NCBI RefSeq assembly: GCF_044594925.1
Contig: NZ_CP138991.1
Coordinates: 1,488,001-1,552,000, forward strand
Length of the DNA: 64,000 nt
Direction: 5' to 3'
DNA from: Maribacter sp044594925
GTDB taxonomy: Bacteria > Bacteroidota > Bacteroidia > Flavobacteriales > Flavobacteriaceae
A program made the translations under genes and the position numbers. Within the stretch, counting starts at the first letter, position 1. Each line of letters opens with the position of its first letter. A model generated the notes under the pieces. It made no database searches, was not told the DNA's origin, and was given only the letters and a program-made list of their open reading frames with translations. Shown piece by piece: positions 43,682 through 52,988 of the stretch.

Positions 43682-44164
43682 TTATAGGAAACGCGCATGC
43701 CAACTTTCTGAAGCAGGTACCTCCCAATGCGTTTTATATTCTCCCTTAGTGGCCACCAAATTGTTAAAGACTACAGTATTTTTAGAAATGGCCTTTTGTT
43801 TGGCCATTGTTTTGAAATCGATTAAGTTTTTATAGGCAACAAACTCCCCTTGTTTATAGGATACGTTCATCTTGTCCAATAACTCAACGCCATATTTCTT
43901 TTCCAATTGTTGGATAAAATGGACCGAGGCATCTATGGAACATCCCGTAGCCGATTGGGAACTTTGGTCTAATGCTATTACTATAAATCTATTGTATTGT
44001 ATCTCGTAACCTGCATTTAAATCATTTCCATGTGCCGTCCAATTTTGAATAAAGGTATCCAACGATGCGTTAATTTCCTTCAATTCACTTTCATTGAAGG
44101 TTCTACTTGCTTGATATATCCATACTCTTGATGAATCTGGTAGTGTATTAAAATCTACTAACAT
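43682..44164 (-). CDS. Conserved Bacteroidota protein, often misnamed 'ABC transporter ATPase'
   Basis: The 160-residue product begins LPDSSRVWIYQASRTF and contains NRFIVIALDQSSQSATGCSIDASV near the middle (the conserved GCSIDAS stretch) and a C-terminal helix-strand part. I recall this family from nearly all flavobacteria under the name ABC transporter ATPase, yet no Walker A (GxxxxGKS/T), Walker B or LSGGQ signature is present. It is soluble, with no signal peptide. The gene sits between the CCG-domain protein gene and the GH3 fusion gene, an order I believe is conserved in the family. Function unknown; the GCSIDAS motif with its cysteine could be an active site. Confidence 0.8.
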   Translation of the reverse strand: MLVDFNTLPDSSRVWIYQASRTFNESELKEINASLDTFIQNWTAHGNDLNAGYEIQYNRFIVIALDQSSQSATGCSIDASVHFIQQLEKKYGVELLDKMNVSYKQGEFVAYKNLIDFKTMAKQKAISKNTVVFNNLVATKGEYKTHWEVPASESWHARFL

Positions 44165-44190
44165 TAGTACTATCTCTAATTAACGAATTG

Positions 44191-44982
44191 TTATAAATCT
44201 TGTGCTGTGGCAATGAGTTCGGCTATGTCCATGACGGCAATTTCACTTTCTTTTTCCTTATTTTTTACTCCATCTGTCATCATGGTATTACAAAACGGGC
44301 ACCCTGCGGCTATGATTTCAGGCTTTGTTTCTAAGGCCTGTTCCGTTCTTTCGATATTAACGTCTTTATTGCCTTTTTCCGGTTCCTTGAACATCTGAGC
44401 ACCTCCGGCACCACAACAAAGGCCTCGCTTTTTACAATTCTTCATTTCTACAAGTTCCGCATCCAACTTTCGGATTAAATCCCGTGGAGCCTCGTAGACA
44501 TCGTTTGCCCTACCTAAATAACATGGGTCATGAAATGTAATTCTTTTCCCTTTAAAACTGCCACCTTCTAATACCATGCGACCATCGTTTAAAAGGGATT
44601 TCAAAAACTGGGTATGATGCACTACTTCATACGAACCTCCAAGTCCTGGATACTCATTTTTTATAGTGTTAAAACAGTGAGGACAGGCCGTAACTACCTT
44701 TTTTACGCTATAAGCATTCATTACCTCAATATTGGTAACTGCTTGCATCTGAAACAAAAATTCATTCCCAGCCCGTTTGGCTGGATCTCCAGTACAACTT
44801 TCTTCCGTGCCTAAAACCGCAAAGGAAATACCTGCATTATTTAAGATTTTTACGAATGCCTTGGTAATCTTCTTTGCCCTATCGTCAAAACTTCCTGCAC
44901 ATCCAACCCAAAACAATACTTCTGGCTGTTTACCAGCGGCAGACAATTCTGCCATTGTGGGGACTTTTAGTTCACTCGACAT
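44191..44982 (-). CDS. CCG-domain (heterodisulfide-reductase B-like) iron-sulfur protein
   Basis: The protein has 263 residues from the ATG at 44982; the longer frame overlaps the upstream gene and was not used. It carries two cysteine-rich CCG-type modules (ACPHCFNTIKNEYP with a following HHTQFL; HDPCYLGR, GLCCGAGGAQ and CPFCNTMM). These modules hold a non-cubane iron-sulfur cluster in HdrB and occur in LldE/GlcF-type oxidoreductases. With the membrane partner encoded ten bases upstream it probably forms an electron-transfer complex between a soluble donor and the quinone pool. The donor is unknown. Start choice is supported by the short spacing. Confidence 0.85.
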   Translation of the reverse strand: MSSELKVPTMAELSAAGKQPEVLFWVGCAGSFDDRAKKITKAFVKILNNAGISFAVLGTEESCTGDPAKRAGNEFLFQMQAVTNIEVMNAYSVKKVVTACPHCFNTIKNEYPGLGGSYEVVHHTQFLKSLLNDGRMVLEGGSFKGKRITFHDPCYLGRANDVYEAPRDLIRKLDAELVEMKNCKKRGLCCGAGGAQMFKEPEKGNKDVNIERTEQALETKPEIIAAGCPFCNTMMTDGVKNKEKESEIAVMDIAELIATAQDL

Positions 44983-44992
44983 ATTTTTAATT

Positions 44993-46318
44993 TTATGATT
45001 CTTGACTCCAATTGAGTCTATCCATCTGATTAAAGGGCCAAGGCGCGCCGTTATTTTCAATATTACCCATCATATTATTCAAATCAGATGGTGCTGCTGA
45101 CTTTTCCATGACTAAATACTGTCTCATATCCATTATTATGGAAAGTGGGTCTATACTTACCGGACAGGCCTCCACGCAAGCATTACAAGAAGTACAGGCC
45201 CAAAGTTCTTCTTTTGTAATATAATCATCTAAAAGTTGCTTACCATCATCTTTAAACGTTCCCTTATTAACATCTATGTTTTTCCCAACCTCTTCCAGCC
45301 GATCTCGAGTATCCATCATAATTTTTCTCGGAGAAAGCTTTTTACCGGTTTGGTTGGCAGGGCACTCACTTGTGCAACGCCCACATTCCGTACATGTATA
45401 GGCGTTCAATAACTGAACCCAATCCAAATCCGTTACATCCGAAGCTCCAAATTTCTCGGGTATAGGCGCATCTTCTGCAGGAGCGGCAAAGGGGTCCGCG
45501 GAGGGGTCCATCATAAGTTTAACCTCATTGGTAACAGCCTCTAAATTTTTAAATTGTCCCTTAGCAGTAAGTTTACCGTAATACGTATTTGGAAATGCCA
45601 GTAGAATGTGTAAGTGCTTGGAATAGTATAAGTAATTAAGAAAAAAAAGAATACCAGTTATATGCAACCACCAAGCAATACGTTCTATCAAGATGAGATT
45701 GGCCTCCGACATTCCTTGAAATAAGGTAGCTAGATAACCACTTACCGGAAAAGCGCTAGCTTCTACATAATGGACCGAACCAAGCTGCTGTAATTGAAAA
45801 TCCGCCGCATTCATTGTTAAGAAAAGTGCCATTAACACCACCTCTATATACAAAATAAGATTTCCGTCCTTTTTTGGCCATCCTTTCATTTCTGGCTTTA
45901 AAAACCGTTGTAACTTAATTACATTTCTTCTTATCCAAAATATGACCACGGAAACAATTACAAGTAATGCTAAAATTTCAAAGGAGGCAATTAAAAAATC
46001 ATACAATTTCCCCAAACTAGCAAATACTCTGTGGGTTCCAAAAAGACCATCGATAATAATCTCTAGAACTTCAATATTTATAATCACGAAACCTACATAG
46101 ACTATGATATGTAAAATACCTGGTATAGGACGGACTACCATTTTTGTTTGACCTAATGCAATTTTTGCCATATTTTTCCATCGCTGAGGCTTATTATCAC
46201 TAACATCCACATCTTTTCCAAGAAAGATATTACGTCTTAAGCGACCAACGTTTCTTGCAAAATATCCTATCCCGAATACTAAAAGAATCGCGAATAGTAC
46301 ATTTGGTAAATACTCCAT
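44993..46318 (-). CDS. Membrane protein with two [4Fe-4S] clusters (HdrE/DsrK-like)
   Basis: The 441-residue protein has about five to six hydrophobic segments in the first 270 residues, resembling the nitrate-reductase gamma/HdrE membrane domain, with histidines placed for heme binding. The C-terminal ferredoxin-type domain has CTECGRCTSECP and CTSCNACVEACP. It is paired with the CCG protein encoded just downstream. The combination looks like the HdrDE or DsrMK type of quinone-linked iron-sulfur complex, here of unknown substrate. In aerobic flavobacteria it may connect an electron-transfer flavoprotein or a dehydrogenase to menaquinone, which is inference. Confidence 0.85.
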   Translation of the reverse strand: MEYLPNVLFAILLVFGIGYFARNVGRLRRNIFLGKDVDVSDNKPQRWKNMAKIALGQTKMVVRPIPGILHIIVYVGFVIINIEVLEIIIDGLFGTHRVFASLGKLYDFLIASFEILALLVIVSVVIFWIRRNVIKLQRFLKPEMKGWPKKDGNLILYIEVVLMALFLTMNAADFQLQQLGSVHYVEASAFPVSGYLATLFQGMSEANLILIERIAWWLHITGILFFLNYLYYSKHLHILLAFPNTYYGKLTAKGQFKNLEAVTNEVKLMMDPSADPFAAPAEDAPIPEKFGASDVTDLDWVQLLNAYTCTECGRCTSECPANQTGKKLSPRKIMMDTRDRLEEVGKNIDVNKGTFKDDGKQLLDDYITKEELWACTSCNACVEACPVSIDPLSIIMDMRQYLVMEKSAAPSDLNNMMGNIENNGAPWPFNQMDRLNWSQES

Positions 46319-46321
46319 AAA

Positions 46322-47287
46322 TTAGTTTTCTATTGTTTGAGCGGGATCATCTTCCGGAACTTCATATTCTTTCTGTTTCTTCCCAAATACCGAAACATTA
46401 ACATAACGCTTGGGATTCAACCTAAAATCCTGTAGCAACAAATCTAGTTCTCGCGATGCACTGTTGAGATTTGAGTACAGCTCTTTATCATTCATTAATT
46501 TACCCAAAGTACCATCTCCATTCTCTATTTTGACCATTACTTTATCCAAATTAGCTATGGTTGATTCTAAACTTGAAAGCGTTCTTCCTAAACCAGCATT
46601 ATTTAAAGAATCTGATAATTTGGCAAAATTAGCAGTTAGCACTTCAAAATTGGTTAGTGAATTATCCAGTTTCCCCTCGTTATTTTTTAATATTGAATTC
46701 AAGGTATTTGCACTACCATTTAAACTCACCATAAGTTCGCTTAATCCACTAATCGCTTGCTGAAGGTCTTTTTTTGTCTTGGTGTCCAAAACATTGTTTA
46801 CGTTCATCAATACCGAATCCGCATCGGTAACGGCAGATTCAAATTTTTTAAACAGGGGAGTCAATTTTTGCTGCGCAAGTTCCGTAAGTCCTGGACGTGT
46901 ATCTGTCTGCAAAGTATCACCCGAGGTTGCATTGGGAGCGCTATCAAAAATGGGGGTTATCTGCAGCCCTTTACCTCCAATAATACCCGTATCGTAGAGT
47001 TCTACCCTACTATTCTTGGAGAACTCAAATTCACTACTAACAGTAAACGTAACCAATAGATTACCCTGACTATCTATAAATTTAATGTCGTTCACCTTAC
47101 CTACACCAAAACCATTTATGGAGACCATGGTGCCCGCTTGCAATCCGCCTACGTTAGGATAAACCGCATACAGTGTTTTACTATTGTCAAAAAGAGGCGT
47201 TGATTTCAAATAACTGAATCCTAGAATAAACAACAGAATTCCACCTACAACGATAACACCAGTTTTAAGTTCCCTTGATAGCTTCAA
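46322..47287 (-). CDS. MlaD/MCE-domain lipid-transport protein
   Basis: This 321-residue protein has one N-terminal membrane helix (about 10-26), an MCE domain at about 35-115 (AVYPNVGGLQAGTMVSINGF, IIGGKGLQITPIF), and a long helical C-terminal part with coiled-coil character. MCE proteins form rings that carry lipid between the inner and outer membrane. The gene begins with TTG at 47287; the residues KLSRELKTG directly after it are the conserved beginning, and no ATG fits. It lies 57 bases after the amidase gene and three bases before the iron-sulfur membrane protein gene. No partner permease or ATPase is seen nearby. Confidence 0.87.
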   Translation of the reverse strand: MKLSRELKTGVIVVGGILLFILGFSYLKSTPLFDNSKTLYAVYPNVGGLQAGTMVSINGFGVGKVNDIKFIDSQGNLLVTFTVSSEFEFSKNSRVELYDTGIIGGKGLQITPIFDSAPNATSGDTLQTDTRPGLTELAQQKLTPLFKKFESAVTDADSVLMNVNNVLDTKTKKDLQQAISGLSELMVSLNGSANTLNSILKNNEGKLDNSLTNFEVLTANFAKLSDSLNNAGLGRTLSSLESTIANLDKVMVKIENGDGTLGKLMNDKELYSNLNSASRELDLLLQDFRLNPKRYVNVSVFGKKQKEYEVPEDDPAQTIEN

Positions 47288-47344
47288 ACGAATAGATTTA
47301 TGATTCCAAACAAAATTAGGAATAATTATTACACCAAAGGGTGT

Positions 47345-48670
47345 TTATTGCGCAACCTGTTTCCGTGCTTCCGGAACTGAAATTCTTTCCCCATTCTTAT
47401 AGGCCACAATATAAGCCGTTGGATATCCTTTTATAGCAGCATTAGATTTCATCATTTCAGCTTCTCTGTAAGATGCGGTTTCGCCATAGAGGTAACGGTA
47501 TAAATTCTTGTACGGTTCTTTTGAAAGTCTTCCAAGTCCATTAAAATTTTCTGATGTCAAGGGGAGATTCTTTCCGCTCGCCATTAATTGAACTTTAAAA
47601 ATTATGGATTTATTAGGCTTCTCTGTTTCAGAACTATTTTTTGTAACAACTGCTTTTATGTCCTCTTCTACACTCTTATCAGCAATTACAGGAGAAGATA
47701 CAGCCGGCTTTTTTTCCATGACTTCGTTTACCACCGTTGTTTCTTTAGCAACCACTGGTGTAGCTGGCTCCATTACTTTTTTTATCTCCATCTCTTCTTT
47801 TATTTCTTCCCCACCGGCTTCAACTATTTCTGGAGCTTCTTTCTTATCAACCGTAGCTGGATTTTCCGCCGTAAAACTAGGAGCAACGTTGTTTTGTGTT
47901 TGCTCCTTGTAGTTCAAAATTGCGTTGGCAATTGCAGTTCCCATCTCCGCCTGACCTTTATTTGAGTTTAAATAAGCACCTTCATTTTTATTCGTTAAAA
48001 AACCGGTTTCCACAAGTACACTCGGCATAAAAGTCTGGTGTAAAACTATAAAACCTGCTTGCTTTACCTTCCTATCGGTTCTTTTTAATTTTTTCGAAAA
48101 ATTATCTTGAATAATCTTCGCTAGCGCAATACTTTGGTCCAAAAACTCTTCCTGCATAATGGTTAATCCAATAACCGATTCTGGTGAGTTAATATCATAA
48201 TTTGCATACCGGGTTTCATAATTATCCTCTAAATAAATAACCGAGTTTTCTTTCTTTGCGATTTCAAAATTCTGTTTGTTAGCATGAAGCCCTAATACAA
48301 ATGTCCCTGCTCCGTGAGCATCGGACGAATGGGAGTCGCAATGTACAGATACAAATAGGTCTGCATTGGCCTTATTGGCTACCTCACCCCGAACAAATAA
48401 ATCAATAAAAGTGTCATCCTTTCTGGTGTAAATTACTTTAATATCCTTATTAGCACTTAAAATTTCACCAACTTTTAGCACTATTTTGAGTGCAATATCT
48501 TTCTCCAAATAACCATTACCCAAATTACCGGGGTCATGACCTCCATGGCCTGCATCCAAAACAACTACAAAAGGATCGTCCATTATATTGGGCTGCTCTA
48601 GGTCATTAAAAGAGGATGTAAGTAAGGAAACTACGATAAGAACTAAGGTAGATAGCTGTTTAATTTTCAT
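47345..48670 (-). CDS. N-acetylmuramoyl-L-alanine amidase with SPOR domain
   Basis: I chose the ATG at 48670, giving 441 residues with a signal-type N-terminus (MKIKQLSTLVLIVVSLLTSS); the frame extends upstream to 48736. The amidase_3 domain (about 33-250) has the zinc ligands in DAGHGGHDPG (His42) and VSVHCDSH, and the catalytic-end Glu in VETGFLTN. A Pro/Glu/Val-rich linker and a C-terminal SPOR-type domain (about 360-441, beginning FKVQLMASG and ending YKNGERISV) follow; SPOR domains bind denuded septal glycan. The enzyme cleaves the lactyl amide bond of peptidoglycan during cell separation. It is divergent from lptD. Confidence 0.9.
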   Translation of the reverse strand: MKIKQLSTLVLIVVSLLTSSFNDLEQPNIMDDPFVVVLDAGHGGHDPGNLGNGYLEKDIALKIVLKVGEILSANKDIKVIYTRKDDTFIDLFVRGEVANKANADLFVSVHCDSHSSDAHGAGTFVLGLHANKQNFEIAKKENSVIYLEDNYETRYANYDINSPESVIGLTIMQEEFLDQSIALAKIIQDNFSKKLKRTDRKVKQAGFIVLHQTFMPSVLVETGFLTNKNEGAYLNSNKGQAEMGTAIANAILNYKEQTQNNVAPSFTAENPATVDKKEAPEIVEAGGEEIKEEMEIKKVMEPATPVVAKETTVVNEVMEKKPAVSSPVIADKSVEEDIKAVVTKNSSETEKPNKSIIFKVQLMASGKNLPLTSENFNGLGRLSKEPYKNLYRYLYGETASYREAEMMKSNAAIKGYPTAYIVAYKNGERISVPEARKQVAQ

Positions 48671-48746
48671 ATTCCTATGGGGTTTTAACGCCCTTGTCAT
48701 GGTTAAAATTATGGTAATACCCTGCGAAGGGAACAAAAAATATATG

Positions 48747-48754
48747 TAAGTTTG
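48747..48754 (+). promoter_or_regulatory. -7 box of lptD
   Basis: TAAGTTTG matches TAnnTTTG exactly. The first TTG of the long reading frame (48752) lies inside this box, so that codon cannot be the start. A downstream TTG must be used. Confidence 0.5.
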
Positions 48755-48814
48755 ACATCTGAAACCAATGGCTCATTGGACCGCCAAACCTTTACAAAAA
48801 TAGGATATATAGCC

Positions 48815-51544
48815 TTGCAATCAAATAAACAGTACTTACTTTTCCTGTTATTCCTTTTTGTTGGTGTAATTTCATTGCAAGCTCAAGAGGATAAAATTGT
48901 ACCTCTTCCTATCAAAGCAGAGAGGGATACGATTATAGCTCCTTTATTTCCTAGCCCAGTAGTTACGGATAGTATTGTGGCCGATTCCTTGGCGATTGAC
49001 TCCCCAAATCAAAAACAACCCTTACTTCTTGATAAGATAACGTACAAGGCTAAAGACTACGTAAGACTAAGTCAAAAGGAGAACAAAATATATTTGTATA
49101 ACGAAGCAGAAATTTATTACCAGGATACCGAGTTAAAGGCCGGTATTATTATCATGGACTATGTTAAGAACGAAGTTTACGCCGGTCGTATGGTGGATTC
49201 CTTAGGTAATTACACGCAGCTACCCTATTTTAAACAAGGCTCTAATGTGGTTATCCCGGATTCCATTCGATTTAACTTTGACACCCAAAAAGCCCTGATT
49301 TGGAATTCTAGAACAGAGCAACAGGCAGATGCTGGCGCGTTGGGTGGCGACGCCATGAAAGTGTACGCCGAAATCACAAAAAAGGAGAACGATTCGGTTT
49401 ATTTTTTAAGTGAAGGTAAATTAACAACAGCAACGGACACTATAAATCCAGATTACTACATCAGAATTCGTAAGGCTAAATTTGTACCAAAAAAGAAAGT
49501 GATTGCAGGTTTTAGTAATCTATATATTTCAGATGTACCTACGCCTATAGCCATGCCCTTTGCTTATTTTCCGCTATCCGTAGGTAGGTCTGCCGGTATT
49601 TTAATGCCAAACTTTGGAAATGATCCCAACACTGGTTACTTTCTACAGGATATGGGTTACTACGTGCCTTTGGGTGACTATGCGGACATTACCTTCTCAG
49701 GGGATTTCTATACCAATGGAAGCTGGGGAATACGTGCCGCATCTATTTACACCAAAAGATATAAATATCGTGGGAATATCAACTTTAGGTATGAGAATTT
49801 GATTCGAAGTCAAAAAGGGTTCAGTGATTTTAGCCAAACACTTAATTATAATATTCAAATTTCTCATTCTCAAGATACAAAAGCAAGTCCAAATTCTAGG
49901 TTTTCCGCTTCTGTAAATCTAGGGAGTAGTGAGTTTTTCAGAAACTCCCTTCAACAAAGAAATTTACCGAACACGCAGAACAACACACTATCATCTTCCA
50001 TATCATATTCCAAGACTTTTCCAGCGTACCCCTCGGTAAACATGAGCTTAACGGCCACACATTCGCAATTAACATCACCAACCTCCACCGCTTCTAACAC
50101 CGATAATATCACCATGACATTACCTACGTTACAAGCTAGTATGGAACGTATTTTCCCGTTTGCAAAAAGGGACGGTATTAAAAAAGGGCTTATTCAAAAT
50201 ATTAACTTTCAGTATGATTTAAATGCTCAAAACCGACTTACTACCAATGACGAAGATTTTTTGACTGGTCGTATGTTCGATAATGCCAGGGTTGGCGCAA
50301 GACATCGTATTCCAATAAGTACCAACTTTAAAGTAGCAAAATTTTTTAGTGTAAGTATGGGAGCAAGCTATGAAGATGTATGGACTTTAGAAACCTTTGA
50401 CAGAAGCTTTGATGCTGAAACGAATACAGTTGTTACCGATACCATTAGTGGCTTTGACCGTTATAATCAATACAATTTCAGTGCAAGTATAGGTACTACG
50501 GTGTACGGCACTTTTAATTTCGGAGAAGACAAGAAGATACAAGCCATAAGGCACGTCATGCGCCCTTCCTTGAGCTATGGCTACGCGCCTTCATTTGACC
50601 AGTTTTATGACCAATATATTGATGGAAATGGAGACGTAGTAGAATTTAGTAGGTTTCAAGGAACATTGAACGGCGCTCCACGACTCGGAAAATCAAATAG
50701 TTTTAATTTCTCTTTAGCAAACACGCTTGAAGCAAAGGTACGAGATAAGGATTCTACTAAATTAGAACCGAAAAAGGTTCCGATACTTAGTAATTTTAAT
50801 ATCACTACCGGTTACAATCTAGAATCCGATTCTTTACGACTTAGCCCTTTAAGTATTAATGGAGGTACAAATATTCTTGATAATAAAATGTCCATTAACT
50901 TTTCTGCCAATCTAGACCCTTACGCCATAGATAATAACGGAAGACGCATAAATACCTTCAACGTTGATAATGGGGGAAGCCTTTTAAGGTTGACAAGGGC
51001 AAATGCCAACATCACCTACTCCATTAGCAGTGAAATGTTCGGTAAGAAAGATAAAGACAAGGAAGAAGAGGAAGAAGAAACGGACCCATTCGATTATGTA
51101 GCTCAAAGTGGTGGGCGCACTGACGACCTATTTGGACGCGCAGACAGTTTCTCTGACAATCCCGTTAGGAATTCAAAAAAGGATGATGATATTGAGAACC
51201 CAATTTTTGGAACTAAAATACCCTGGAATTTTAGGCTTGCATACTCTGCGAACTTCACCAATACAGCAAGACAAAATGAATTCAGTAGTCATTCCCTAAT
51301 GTTCTCAGGGGACATAGAGCTTTCTCCTCGCTGGAAAGTTGGAGGCTCCTCCGGTTATGATTTTAAAAACCAAGGATTTACATTGACTCAGCTACGGTTT
51401 GAGCGAAACTTAGGTAGTTTTAATATGCGTTTTAACTGGACACCCTTTGGACAATTTAAGCGATGGTACTTCTTTATAGGAATAGATGCCTCTATACTAA
51501 GTGATTTAAAGTGGGAAAATCGAAGTCAACCCATCAGAAACTAA
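48815..51544 (+). CDS. lptD: LPS-assembly outer-membrane protein LptD
   Basis: LptD inserts lipopolysaccharide into the outer leaflet. The protein has a signal peptide (NKQYLLFLLFLFVGV, AQ cleavage) and an N-terminal OstA-type beta-jellyroll segment (about 55-130 from this start; DYVRLSQKENKIYLYNEAEI, YQDTELKAG). Next comes the conserved plug region IAMPFAYFPLSVGRSAGILM, and then a long beta-barrel to the C-terminus. The size (909 residues) fits Bacteroidota LptD. The frame is open from 48752, but a -7 box there points to a TTG start further down; 48815 gives the cleanest signal peptide, and the TTG at 48776 is the alternative. ridA follows after ten bases. Confidence 0.87.
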   Translation: MQSNKQYLLFLLFLFVGVISLQAQEDKIVPLPIKAERDTIIAPLFPSPVVTDSIVADSLAIDSPNQKQPLLLDKITYKAKDYVRLSQKENKIYLYNEAEIYYQDTELKAGIIIMDYVKNEVYAGRMVDSLGNYTQLPYFKQGSNVVIPDSIRFNFDTQKALIWNSRTEQQADAGALGGDAMKVYAEITKKENDSVYFLSEGKLTTATDTINPDYYIRIRKAKFVPKKKVIAGFSNLYISDVPTPIAMPFAYFPLSVGRSAGILMPNFGNDPNTGYFLQDMGYYVPLGDYADITFSGDFYTNGSWGIRAASIYTKRYKYRGNINFRYENLIRSQKGFSDFSQTLNYNIQISHSQDTKASPNSRFSASVNLGSSEFFRNSLQQRNLPNTQNNTLSSSISYSKTFPAYPSVNMSLTATHSQLTSPTSTASNTDNITMTLPTLQASMERIFPFAKRDGIKKGLIQNINFQYDLNAQNRLTTNDEDFLTGRMFDNARVGARHRIPISTNFKVAKFFSVSMGASYEDVWTLETFDRSFDAETNTVVTDTISGFDRYNQYNFSASIGTTVYGTFNFGEDKKIQAIRHVMRPSLSYGYAPSFDQFYDQYIDGNGDVVEFSRFQGTLNGAPRLGKSNSFNFSLANTLEAKVRDKDSTKLEPKKVPILSNFNITTGYNLESDSLRLSPLSINGGTNILDNKMSINFSANLDPYAIDNNGRRINTFNVDNGGSLLRLTRANANITYSISSEMFGKKDKDKEEEEEETDPFDYVAQSGGRTDDLFGRADSFSDNPVRNSKKDDDIENPIFGTKIPWNFRLAYSANFTNTARQNEFSSHSLMFSGDIELSPRWKVGGSSGYDFKNQGFTLTQLRFERNLGSFNMRFNWTPFGQFKRWYFFIGIDASILSDLKWENRSQPIRN

Positions 51545-51554
51545 TTATATACTT

Positions 51555-51935
51555 ATGAAAAAAATAATAAACACCACAAAAGCACCTGCCCCTATAGGTC
51601 CTTATAACCAAGCAATTTTAAGTGGCAACACCCTTTATATTTCAGGTCAAATACCGCTAAATCCTGAAACAGGAAAGCTTGTAGAAGGAGACATAAAAAA
51701 AGAAACAAGGCAATCCATGGAGAACCTTAAAGTTATCTTGGAAGAAGCAGAAATGAATTTTGAAAACGTGGTTAAATCCTCAATTTTTTTGAGCGACATG
51801 AATCAGTTTACTCAGGTAAATGAAGTATATGCCACCTATTTTGAGGCTGAAACAGCTCCAGCTAGAGAAACAGTAGAAGTAGCCAATTTACCGAAGTTCG
51901 TAAACGTCGAAATTTCTATGATTGCCGTTAAGTAG
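51555..51935 (+). CDS. ridA: RidA-family reactive enamine/imine deaminase
   Basis: The 126-residue protein matches the RidA family over its whole length: ISGQIPLNPETGKLV, MENLKVILEEAE, SSIFLSDMNQF, and the substrate-binding arginine in APARETVEVANLPK. RidA hydrolyses 2-aminoacrylate made by PLP enzymes and so protects them. It forms homotrimers in the cytoplasm. It follows lptD after ten bases and shares its transcript, though the two have no evident functional link. Confidence 0.93.
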   Translation: MKKIINTTKAPAPIGPYNQAILSGNTLYISGQIPLNPETGKLVEGDIKKETRQSMENLKVILEEAEMNFENVVKSSIFLSDMNQFTQVNEVYATYFEAETAPARETVEVANLPKFVNVEISMIAVK

Positions 51936-52033
51936 TTCTTTGGTTTTTGTTTTAAAAAAAGCGAATTCCATATTTATCGCTCGTTGTAAAACAAACTTCT
52001 TTTTTAAATCTTCTAAAAACCCATGGTGCGCCG

Positions 52034-52050
52034 CTTCAAATAATTTGAAG
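52034..52050. terminator. Hairpin between convergent ridA and N-acetylglucosamine kinase genes
   Basis: CTTCAAAT, A, ATTTGAAG is a perfect inverted repeat (practical stem CTTCAA/TTGAAG). On the plus strand it is followed by ATTTT. It lies between convergent genes and could end transcription of either, but the T run is short. Confidence 0.35.
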
Positions 52051-52053
52051 ATT

Positions 52054-52905
52054 TTACATGTTATCTCTATGAAATTCTACTAAACCTTCAATAGGACGTT
52101 GCCTAATAACACCTACTATAAGATCGTTACGTTTTAAAACGTTAATCAATTCTTCTTTCAGGTAATGGGCAATACTTCCCACAAAATTTATGGGAACTTT
52201 AGTAGCAAGCTCAAATTGCATCACATAATTATTGATAAATTGCTGAAAGCCTTTATCTATAACTCCTTTAGCATAAGGGTGATCTTTATTCTCGATTAAA
52301 AAACGGGCAAAAGTGGCTAAATACGTATTAGGATTAGGCTGCTTGTATAAATTTTCCTTAATAACATCGGCCTCTAAATCGTATTGTTTAGCAAATTTAA
52401 TCCCTAAATCCTGAGGCATCTTATGAAAGTAATAGTCACGTATTAGCTTACGTCCAAAATAGTTTCCACTGCCATCATCCATTGGAATATACCCTAAGGA
52501 AGTTACTTTTTGGAATAATTGATGTCCATCATAATAACTACAATTAGACCCCGTTCCTAAAATACATACTATCCCCTGGTGACCAATTTTAACTGTTGCA
52601 AATATAGCGGCATAGGTATCTTCCTTTACTTCGGCTTTTGCATTTGGAAAGAAATCACTAAAGATGTCCCTAAGAAATTTTTTCATACGATCCGTTCCAC
52701 AACCCGCACCATAAAAATAAAGATGAGATACGTTCTCTTTGTTTTTAGAAAGCTCGAAATTATTAGCCAAACGATCTTCGATTACTTCCCTAGTCAACAC
52801 CTCTGGACTAAGCCCCAATGTTTGTGTTAAAAAAAGCTGTTCGCCTTTATCATCCAATGCTATCCAATCCGACTTTGTAGCTCCGCTATCCACAATTAAA
52901 ATCAT
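52054..52905 (-). CDS. N-acetylglucosamine kinase (BadF/BadG family)
   Basis: This 283-residue ASKHA-fold sugar kinase has the phosphate-1 motif LIVDSGATKSDW at the start, a GTGSNCSYYDG phosphate-2 region near residue 115, and PMDDGSGNYFGRKLI. The short size and the SGATKSDW motif are typical of Bacteroidota proteins annotated as N-acetylglucosamine kinase. It would phosphorylate GlcNAc, or perhaps MurNAc, recovered from the wall, which fits the NagZ-like and amidase genes nearby. Sugar specificity is inferred. It lies downstream of gap behind a strong terminator. Confidence 0.82.
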   Translation of the reverse strand: MILIVDSGATKSDWIALDDKGEQLFLTQTLGLSPEVLTREVIEDRLANNFELSKNKENVSHLYFYGAGCGTDRMKKFLRDIFSDFFPNAKAEVKEDTYAAIFATVKIGHQGIVCILGTGSNCSYYDGHQLFQKVTSLGYIPMDDGSGNYFGRKLIRDYYFHKMPQDLGIKFAKQYDLEADVIKENLYKQPNPNTYLATFARFLIENKDHPYAKGVIDKGFQQFINNYVMQFELATKVPINFVGSIAHYLKEELINVLKRNDLIVGVIRQRPIEGLVEFHRDNM

Positions 52906-52918
52906 ATCCTCGTCTATT

Positions 52919-52963
52919 TAAAAAAGAATCCTGAAAATAAGGAAAAAATGCCTCATTTTCAGG
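52919..52963 (-). terminator. Rho-independent terminator of gap
   Basis: Arms CCTGAAAAT (52930-52938) and ATTTTCAGG (52955-52963) pair perfectly over nine bases, with AGG/CCT pairing inside the loop. On the minus strand the hairpin is followed by ATTCTTTTTT. It lies 26 bases after the gap stop and before the kinase gene. Confidence 0.75.
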
Positions 52964-52988
52964 AAAACCTATATTAACATTAAGTGCA

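Noticed and set aside
48720..48731. CCCTGCGAAGGG as another REP-like copy or operator between the amidase and lptD genes
   Set aside because: Only four-base arms and no core similarity beyond CGAAGGG; too little to support.
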